Source of the DNA: Christiangramia sp.
GTDB lineage: Bacteria; Bacteroidota; Bacteroidia; Flavobacteriales; Flavobacteriaceae
Assembly (NCBI GenBank): GCA_024635735.1
Contig: JAGXII010000191.1
Location: 1-12,320, forward strand
DNA: 12,320 nucleotides
Direction of reading: 5' to 3'
Part shown: positions 7,219 through 12,320 of the stretch, piece by piece
How positions within the stretch are numbered: the stretch's first letter is position 1
Layout of the letters: every line of letters starts with the position of its first letter
The notes under the pieces: model-generated
The model's input: the letters and a program-made list of their open reading frames with translations, nothing else
The model's database searches: none
Told to the model about the DNA's origin: nothing
Made by a program: the position numbers and the translations under genes

Positions 7219-8529
7219 TTAAGTGATATAGATCTTATAAATATCGGTATCTTTTTTCTCCACCGCGAAACGGTCATCGGCCCTGTGATTCATTACCCAC
7301 ACAATTTCTTCTCCAGAGAGTAAAAGCCAGGTATTTTCCTTTTCGGGCAGCGAGAATTTTTCATCCTTAAAAAAACTACTTAGCTTTTTCTTGCCTTTCA
7401 TTCCGAAAGGATAAAAATAGTCTCCTTTTTTCCATTTTCGTATTACCAGCGGAAAGCTGAGTTTGCTTTTGGGAACATAAATGCAATTGCGGGTAACCTT
7501 CGCCATTTTGGAAACCTTTCCAATATAAAGGGTTCCCAGTGGAAACATCATAAAGTCTTCTCCCTCCTTAAGATGGTATTCATTACGGGTAGACTTTTCC
7601 TTTCTTTCGGTAAGTAGTAATTTATGTCTATCCTTAATGAGTCTGTGAGAATCTGAATAGACCACTTTTCCCGATTGTGCTTCTAAGAGATTATAAACAT
7701 CATTCCATTCTGTAAAACCAAAAGACTTTAGCAGTTGATATAAGATTTGTTTTGGATTAGGCACCTTTTTCAGAAATTCTATATCGAGGCTGTACCCGAA
7801 TTCATTCTTCTCCACCACCTTTGGATATAGCAAACTAATATAATCTTCTACCAGGTCAAGGCTTTCTCTAAGATGTTGTTGCGTATTTCCAAAGCTTTCC
7901 AGCAAATTTGGATTAATCTCTTCCATCACAGGAATAATATGATGCCTGATTTTGTTACGCATATATTTATCTGAAGCATTACTGCTATCCTCCCGCCACT
8001 GATACTTTCGTTCTCTTGCGAAGTTTTCTATTTCTTTCCGGGTGAAATTAAGGAGTGGTCTTATTACATTATTATTGTTAGCCTTAATCCCAGTCAGACC
8101 TTCAGGGCCGGTACCGCGAATTAGATTGATTAGAAAAGTTTCAATATTGTCATTGGCATGATGGGCACTTAGTATATAATCGAAATAAAGAGATTTGCTT
8201 AGTTCATCAAACCACTCATAACGAAGATCCCGTGCCGCCATCTGGACAGATATTTTATGTTCTTCAGCGTATTTTTTTGTATCAAAACTTTCGGTAAACA
8301 CCTCTACTTCAAGAGCATCAGCAAGATCTACTACAAAACGTTCATCTTCATCGCTTTCTTCTCCCCGTAAATTAAAATTGCAATGGGCTATAGAAAATTC
8401 CAGCCTCGCGTCATGGCATAAACGGGCCAGCACCACACTATCCACGCCGCCGCTTACCGCAAGTAATAACTTACTGTTTCCAAGAAAAGGGAATTCTGAT
8501 TTTATAAGATTTTTAAACTCTTTTTCCAT
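7219..8529 (-). CDS. tilS: tRNA(Ile)-lysidine synthetase
   Basis: TilS attaches lysine to C34 of the CAU-anticodon tRNA-Ile using ATP, so that the tRNA reads AUA codons; it is normally essential and cytoplasmic. Counting from the ATG at 8529 (436 residues), the PP-loop SGGVDS is at 26-31, HCNFNLRGEESDED at 49-62, HHANDNIETFL at 123-133, and RNKIRHHIIP at 191-200. The C-terminal TilS domain follows, with RKWKKGDYFYPFGM and the KKLSSFFKD segment near the end. The frame extends upstream to a TTG at 8535 that would add Met-Ala. I prefer the ATG because the TTG is only one base from a consensus -7 box. It lies 49 bases downstream of pabB on the same strand. Confidence 0.96.
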   Translation of the reverse strand: MEKEFKNLIKSEFPFLGNSKLLLAVSGGVDSVVLARLCHDARLEFSIAHCNFNLRGEESDEDERFVVDLADALEVEVFTESFDTKKYAEEHKISVQMAARDLRYEWFDELSKSLYFDYILSAHHANDNIETFLINLIRGTGPEGLTGIKANNNNVIRPLLNFTRKEIENFARERKYQWREDSSNASDKYMRNKIRHHIIPVMEEINPNLLESFGNTQQHLRESLDLVEDYISLLYPKVVEKNEFGYSLDIEFLKKVPNPKQILYQLLKSFGFTEWNDVYNLLEAQSGKVVYSDSHRLIKDRHKLLLTERKEKSTRNEYHLKEGEDFMMFPLGTLYIGKVSKMAKVTRNCIYVPKSKLSFPLVIRKWKKGDYFYPFGMKGKKKLSSFFKDEKFSLPEKENTWLLLSGEEIVWVMNHRADDRFAVEKKDTDIYKIYIT

Positions 8530-8536
8530 TGCCAAT

Positions 8537-8544
8537 CAAAGATA
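8537..8544 (-). promoter_or_regulatory. Consensus -7 promoter box immediately before tilS
   Basis: Reading leftward, TATCTTTG is an exact match to the Bacteroidota -7 element TAnnTTTG. Only 7 bases separate it from the tilS ATG at 8529, so transcription should begin within a few bases of the start codon. The -33 region is weak (CTG rather than TTG at about 20 bases upstream). It lies in the pabB-tilS spacer (8530-8578). Confidence 0.5.
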
Positions 8545-8578
8545 CAAACAAGGCTTTTATTCAGGTGTATAATGTATT

Positions 8579-9871
8579 CTAAATATTGGAAAGTACTTCT
8601 AGCATAGCCCTGGCCTTAAGAAGGCACTCTTCATATTCCAATTGAGAATCTGACTTTGAGGTGATTGCTCCTCCCACTGAAAATGACAGATATTTGTTTT
8701 TTGAATTATAGAGTATACTTCTAATTACCACGTTAAAATCAAAATCTCCATCAGGACTAAAATAACCCACAGCGCCGCTATAAAGTCCGCGTTTGGATTC
8801 TTCCAGTTCTTCAATGATTTTCATTGCAGAGATTTTAGGAGCACCGGTCATACTCCCCATCGGGAAACTGTTTCTTAATGCCTCTACTGGCGGAATTCCT
8901 TCAGCCAGCTTCGCCGTCACACTACTAATAAGCTGATGTACCTGGCGGAATGTATATACCTTACAGAGTTCCTCGACCTTCACACTTCCTTTCCGGGCAA
9001 TCCTGGAAAGGTCATTTCTCACAAGGTCCACGATCATTACATTTTCTGAATTTTCCTTAGGATCATTAGCCAGTTCCATGGCAATTCTAAGATCTTCCTC
9101 AACTTCCGGAGCACGCCTTGCAGTACCTTTAATAGGCTGAGTTATAAGATCATTTCCTTTTTTCTTTAAGTATCGCTCTGGTGAGGCCGAAATAAGATTA
9201 TAATTTTCCAGCTTCAGAAAAGCTGCAAAAGGAGGTGTGGAAATTTCATTTAAAGACCGGTAAATATCGAAAGGATCGATATTTACATTTTCAGCATAAA
9301 ATTCCTGACAAAAGTTAGCTTCATAGATATCTCCTCTATGGATATGTTGCAGCATTAATTTAATCTTTTGCCGATATTCTTCTTTAGAAATACGGGGTGT
9401 AACCTTTATCGATTCACGAGCATCGCTAATAGAAATGTTTGCCTTTTGAATTTCCTCGAAATCTAAATCAATCTCATCATCAACCATTCGCAGATAATGA
9501 AATTCTATTTGATCATTTTTGATAAAAATGAGTTTTTGAGGCTGAAAAAAATAAAGATCGGGAAAATGAAGTCCGTCGAAATTTTTAGATTTTAAATTCT
9601 CAACATCGTTTTTCAAATCGTAGCTTAGATAGCCAAAAATCCAGTCGGAGGTTGTTTCCTGATATTCCTTTAATTTATCAAAAGCAGAGTGAAAATCGGT
9701 TTTAATGGCCGTGAAAGCTTCGACGGCCAGAACAGCTTCATATTCCCCGGTATTGAGTTCATATTCATTACTGTCCAGCCATACAACTTCGCTGAACTGT
9801 TTGCTCCAGTTCAAAAGCTGTTCTTTAAAATTGCGGGTATTTGTTACAGAAAAATTTCGGGTTGTTCGCAC
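8579..9871 (-). CDS. pabB: Aminodeoxychorismate synthase component I (chorismate-binding enzyme)
   Basis: This enzyme adds ammonia to chorismate to give 4-amino-4-deoxychorismate, the precursor of p-aminobenzoate and folate. The 430-residue protein has an N-terminal anthranilate-synthase-I-like region and a chorismate-binding domain from about 160. Visible motifs are GDIYEANFCQEF (180-191), SASPERYL (228-235), QPIKGTARR (245-253), DLVRNDLSRIARKG (282-295), RNSFPMGSMTGAPK (333-346) and LEYEECLLKARAM (411-423). The lysine in PIKGT (K248) is diagnostic of PabB rather than anthranilate synthase, which has alanine there. It starts with GTG at 9871, directly abutting the TAA of the upstream flavoprotein gene with no spacer; no ATG gives a complete N-terminus. 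The glutamine amidotransferase (PabA) and lyase (PabC) partners are not in the window. Confidence 0.92.
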   Translation of the reverse strand: MRTTRNFSVTNTRNFKEQLLNWSKQFSEVVWLDSNEYELNTGEYEAVLAVEAFTAIKTDFHSAFDKLKEYQETTSDWIFGYLSYDLKNDVENLKSKNFDGLHFPDLYFFQPQKLIFIKNDQIEFHYLRMVDDEIDLDFEEIQKANISISDARESIKVTPRISKEEYRQKIKLMLQHIHRGDIYEANFCQEFYAENVNIDPFDIYRSLNEISTPPFAAFLKLENYNLISASPERYLKKKGNDLITQPIKGTARRAPEVEEDLRIAMELANDPKENSENVMIVDLVRNDLSRIARKGSVKVEELCKVYTFRQVHQLISSVTAKLAEGIPPVEALRNSFPMGSMTGAPKISAMKIIEELEESKRGLYSGAVGYFSPDGDFDFNVVIRSILYNSKNKYLSFSVGGAITSKSDSQLEYEECLLKARAMLEVLSNI

Positions 9872-10408
9872 TTAACTTTCAATTTGATGGGCAAAGGTAG
9901 TAACCACATCTTCAATTCCCATATCCAGGACTTCATTCGTGACTTTACCGTATTCAAAGTTTTCTTTAAAAGAAGGAAGGCTAAAGCTTTCGATTACATC
10001 GCCTCCAAAACGACCAAAAATTTCTTTGGTATACTCTAAGGAAGCCTTTGCTCCTCTCGCTCCCGGAGATGTACTTACCAGTAGAATTTTTTTGCCTTCA
10101 AGAAAATCACGTTGCAATCTGGAAAGCCAGTCAATAGTATTTTTAAAAAATGCTGAAGCTCCCCTATTATGCTCATTTACCGCAATCACCAAAGCATCAC
10201 TTTCCCTTATAAGAGCATGTAAGTTCTTTAGGTTTTTAGAAAATCCCTGTTCCCGCTCCAGGTCCACACTAAACATAGGAAGTGAAAAATCCGTCAGCTT
10301 TATGGTTTTGATCTCATGCCCCGCAATCCTGTCGACTATATTGTCAAGAAGCTTTTGATTTATAGAGATACTGCTGTTTGATCCGGTAAAGGCAAGAATC
10401 TTTTTCAT
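9872..10408 (-). CDS. NAD(P)H-dependent FMN reductase-like flavoprotein
   Basis: This is a small flavodoxin-fold oxidoreductase of the NADPH-dependent FMN reductase family, 178 residues from the ATG at 10408. It begins with the flavin-binding strand-loop KKILAFTGSNSS. A second flavin-loop region follows, NEHNRGASAFFKNTIDWLSR, where most relatives have PEYN before the FKN/LKNAIDW helix. Then comes the STSPGARGA loop and EIFGRFGG. The frame reaches back to a GTG at 10414, but the ATG two codons later gives the normal MKKILAF start. The substrate could be FMN, a quinone or another small electron acceptor and cannot be decided from sequence. It is probably cotranscribed with pabB, whose GTG follows its stop immediately. 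Confidence 0.87.
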   Translation of the reverse strand: MKKILAFTGSNSSISINQKLLDNIVDRIAGHEIKTIKLTDFSLPMFSVDLEREQGFSKNLKNLHALIRESDALVIAVNEHNRGASAFFKNTIDWLSRLQRDFLEGKKILLVSTSPGARGAKASLEYTKEIFGRFGGDVIESFSLPSFKENFEYGKVTNEVLDMGIEDVVTTFAHQIES

Positions 10409-10461
10409 AAACACAATTTTTGCTAAAAATACCTAAAATTTTCAAGTTCGGTTTTTAAGGG

Positions 10462-10493
10462 TTTCAGTAGTGATTTTAGGATTCGTAACTTTA
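10462..10493 (+). promoter_or_regulatory. Candidate promoter of the LacX-like gene in the divergent spacer
   Basis: In the 100-base spacer between the divergent flavoprotein (leftward) and epimerase (rightward) genes, TAACTTTA at 10486-10493 matches 7 of 8 bases of TAnnTTTG. It is preceded by TTTC at 10462-10465 with a 20-base spacing. It would start transcription about 10 bases before the TTG at 10509. On the opposite strand a TATTTTTA octamer about 10426-10433 is a weaker candidate for the leftward gene, without a recognisable -33 box. Confidence 0.4.
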
Positions 10494-10508
10494 TAAAAAA
10501 TTGAAGCT

Positions 10509-11387
10509 TTGAAAAAATATTCACTGGAAAATGAATTCCTGAAAATTAAGGTTCAGGAAACCGGAGCCGAATTATGTAGTATTATTAACAAACAGAATAA
10601 TCTGGAATACATCTGGCAGGCAGATCCAGAAATTTGGGGAAGTCATGCACCTAATCTTTTTCCGGTAATTGGAGTTTTAAAAGAAGGCAAATATACTTTT
10701 GAAGGCACGGATTATGAAATGCACAAACACGGGTTTATCAGGCATAATAAGAAGATAAGACTTAAAGAAAAGTCTAAACATCAACTCGTCTTTGAGCTTG
10801 TCTATTCTGAAGAAACTTTAAAAATATATCCGTTTAAATTCGATTTCAGGATCGCTTTTACTCTGAATGGGAAATCTCTGGAAGTAAGTCACCTTATTAT
10901 CAATCTTGACTCAAAACCTTTGTACTTTTCGCTGGGAGGACATCCGGCATTTAATATCCAGCTATATAAGGAAGAAATGATTTTAGATTATTATCTCAAA
11001 TTCCACAACAAAATGACTCTTGACACTCATCTTCTTAATGAAGAAGGACTGGTAAGTTCAAAAACCAGAAATGTTCTGACTAATGATAGAAAAATAGGCT
11101 TAACAAAGTATCTTTTTGATAATGACGCACTCATTTTTAAGGATATTAAATCAAAAAAAGTGGACCTGATAAGTGAGAAAAATGGCAAGATCCTCAGCCT
11201 GGAATATCTGGATTTTAAAAATCTGGGGGTCTGGGCCAAACCCGGCGCTCCTTATGTTTGTATAGAACCATGGCTGGGAATTGCAGATATTGAGGACACA
11301 GATCAAAACCTCAAAAATAAGGAAGGAATTCGGCGATTAGAAGCGGAAGATGAATTTGAAGCATCTTACACAATTCATATCGCTTAA
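10509..11387 (+). CDS. Aldose 1-epimerase family protein, LacX-like
   Basis: This 292-residue protein belongs to the LacX-type branch of the mutarotase superfamily, cytoplasmic proteins with a beta-sandwich fold. Seen are ELCSI (21-25), W36, SHAPNLFPVIG (45-55), the histidine pair HKHGFIR at 72-78, SLGGHPAFN at 141-149 (H145), and PYVCIEPWLGIAD at 248-260, where E253 is the expected catalytic glutamate. The complete set of His/His/Glu residues suggests an active epimerase, but LacX-type substrates are poorly known. It starts with TTG at 10509, giving MKKYSLENEFLKI; no in-frame ATG lies upstream and this N-terminus fits the first strand. It resembles the galM product only in overall superfamily pattern. 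It stands alone, with its own candidate promoter, and is followed after 71 bases by a helicase gene. Confidence 0.9.
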   Translation: MKKYSLENEFLKIKVQETGAELCSIINKQNNLEYIWQADPEIWGSHAPNLFPVIGVLKEGKYTFEGTDYEMHKHGFIRHNKKIRLKEKSKHQLVFELVYSEETLKIYPFKFDFRIAFTLNGKSLEVSHLIINLDSKPLYFSLGGHPAFNIQLYKEEMILDYYLKFHNKMTLDTHLLNEEGLVSSKTRNVLTNDRKIGLTKYLFDNDALIFKDIKSKKVDLISEKNGKILSLEYLDFKNLGVWAKPGAPYVCIEPWLGIADIEDTDQNLKNKEGIRRLEAEDEFEASYTIHIA

Positions 11388-11430
11388 GCTTTACTTTCGC
11401 ATTTCATGTAATAGTTTGAGCCTCATAGCG

Positions 11431-11438
11431 TAACTTTG
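11431..11438 (+). promoter_or_regulatory. Consensus -7 promoter box of the helicase gene, overlapping a palindrome
   Basis: TAACTTTG is an exact match to TAnnTTTG and sits 20 bases before the helicase TTG at 11459. A TTTG at 11415-11418 lies only 12 bases upstream, shorter than the usual spacing, so the -33 box is uncertain. The 10-base perfect palindrome TTTGCGCAAA (11435-11444) overlaps the box and the expected start of transcription. No terminator hairpin for the preceding gene is evident in 11388-11458. Confidence 0.5.
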
Positions 11439-11458
11439 CGCAAAATTAAATATTTGCT

Positions 11459-12320
11459 TTGAGTTTTCAGGATTTAAATTTAAACACCCCTTTACGTAAT
11501 GCGCTGGAAGATCTTAATTTCCAGACACCTACACCCATACAGGAACAGGCTTTTTCCTCTATCATGTCTGGAAGAGATGTGGTTGGAATCGCGCAAACAG
11601 GAACGGGGAAAACATTCGCATACCTTCTACCATTACTGAGAATGCTAAAATATTCGGAACAAAAGAATCCCCGTATTCTTATTATGGTGCCCACCAGAGA
11701 ACTGGTTGTTCAGGTAGTTGAAGAAATTGAAAAACTCACAAAGTATATTAACGCCAGAGTTGCGGGGGTTTACGGCGGCGTGAATATTAACACCCAGCAT
11801 CAGGATCTTATGCAGGGACAGGATATTGTGGTGGCAACTCCAAGAAGACTTTATGACCTGGTATTGAGGAGGGCTATTCAGTTAAAATCAATTCAGAAAT
11901 TCGTGATTGATGAAGTGGATGTGATGTTAGATCTCGGCTTCAAATTTCAGGTTAATAATATTATTGAGCTTCTTCCTTCTAACAGGCAAAGTATCATGTT
12001 TTCGGCTACTATGACAGAAACTGTGGAAGAAATGATTAATGCCAATTTTAAAGCTCCTGAAAAGATCTCTGTAGCCGTAAGCGGTACCCCTCTTGAAAAT
12101 ATTGATCAGCGTGGGTATAAAATTCCTAATTTCTATACCAAAGCAAATCTTTTGAAGCATTTACTTGCCGATGGTGAAACCTATCACAAGGTGCTGATTT
12201 TTATTGGTGACAAACGAATTGCAGACAGGCTGTATGAAAATCTGGCTGAAGAATTTCCGGGAGAAACAAGTCTTGTTCATACAGGAAAAAGTCAGAATTA
12301 CAGACTGAAAAGTGTGAATG
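11459..12320 (+). CDS. DEAD-box-type ATP-dependent RNA helicase, 3'-truncated by the window edge
   Basis: The frame opens with TTG at 11459 and stays open to the end of the window: 287 complete codons, about two thirds of a minimal DEAD-box core. Motifs in order: Q motif FQTPTPIQEQA (21-31), motif I AQTGTGKT (45-52), Ia PTRELVVQ (78-85), Ib region VVATPRRLYDL (124-134; usually TPGRL), motif II DEVD (151-154; usually DEAD), motif III SAT (182-184), then the start of the second RecA domain with VLIFIGDKRIADRL (255-268) and HTGKSQNYRLKS (274-285). These enzymes unwind RNA or remodel RNA-protein complexes (ribosome assembly, RNA decay, cold response). The TTG is chosen because it gives the usual MSFQDLNL start and follows a consensus -7 box. 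The C-terminal tail, needed to tell subfamilies apart, is missing. Confidence 0.93.
   Translation, partial: MSFQDLNLNTPLRNALEDLNFQTPTPIQEQAFSSIMSGRDVVGIAQTGTGKTFAYLLPLLRMLKYSEQKNPRILIMVPTRELVVQVVEEIEKLTKYINARVAGVYGGVNINTQHQDLMQGQDIVVATPRRLYDLVLRRAIQLKSIQKFVIDEVDVMLDLGFKFQVNNIIELLPSNRQSIMFSATMTETVEEMINANFKAPEKISVAVSGTPLENIDQRGYKIPNFYTKANLLKHLLADGETYHKVLIFIGDKRIADRLYENLAEEFPGETSLVHTGKSQNYRLKSVN

Noticed and set aside
8530..8535. TTG at 8535 as the start of tilS
   Set aside because: It is one base from a consensus -7 box, which would put it at or before the transcription start; the ATG at 8529 fits better.
9939..10358. 139-codon open frame antisense to the flavoprotein gene
   Set aside because: It is a low-complexity, Ser/Leu-rich shadow of the FMN reductase-like gene, which itself has clear family motifs.
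10409..10414. GTG at 10414 as the start of the flavoprotein gene
   Set aside because: The ATG two codons later gives the typical MKKILAF N-terminus of this fold.
11467..12160. Two minus-strand open frames inside the helicase region
   Set aside because: The plus strand here encodes an uninterrupted DEAD-box core, so these are shadows.
1..12320. CRISPR arrays, tRNA/rRNA genes, insertion sequences, prophage or integrative element ends
   Set aside because: No regularly spaced repeats, cloverleaf-like sequences, transposase or integrase genes, or paired terminal repeats were seen on reading the window.

Overview
The window looks like chromosomal DNA of a marine-type member of the Bacteroidota, most likely Flavobacteriaceae (Gramella/Christiangramia-like). 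This is inferred from the low GC content, the near absence of Shine-Dalgarno sites, promoter boxes of the TAnnTTTG type, frequent TTG/GTG starts, and the protein families present. No database search was possible; names rest on recognised motifs.

Left part (1-7121). The C-terminal two thirds of a LacI-family regulator (+) meets, tail to tail with a 6-base gap, a leftward block of four genes. In transcription order (right to left) these are an exported CocE/NonD (S15-like) serine hydrolase, a DUF885 zinc-peptidase-like lipoprotein, an aldose 1-epimerase (GalM) and a sodium:solute symporter of the SGLT/YidK type. The first three are tightly packed (4-base gap, then a 4-base TTGA overlap). The symporter follows after 73 bases that hold a LacI-like imperfect palindrome. 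Regulator, symporter and mutarotase make a plausible sugar-uptake module; the two exported hydrolases coupled to it are the least explained part.

Middle part (7219-10408). A second leftward group holds an NAD(P)H-dependent FMN reductase-like flavoprotein, PabB (aminodeoxychorismate synthase component I) and TilS (tRNA-Ile lysidine synthetase). The first two abut with no spacer. TilS has its own consensus -7 box so close to its ATG that its transcript may be almost leaderless.

Right part (10509-12320). Two rightward genes, each with its own candidate promoter, encode a LacX-like aldose 1-epimerase homologue and a DEAD-box-type RNA helicase whose motif II reads DEVD. The helicase runs off the end of the window.

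There are no rRNA or tRNA genes, CRISPR arrays, insertion sequences or phage genes that I can see. Most of the window is ordinary core genome. I found no convincing evidence of a wholly new system; the best leads are the hydrolase/mutarotase/symporter cluster and several promoter and start-site details.
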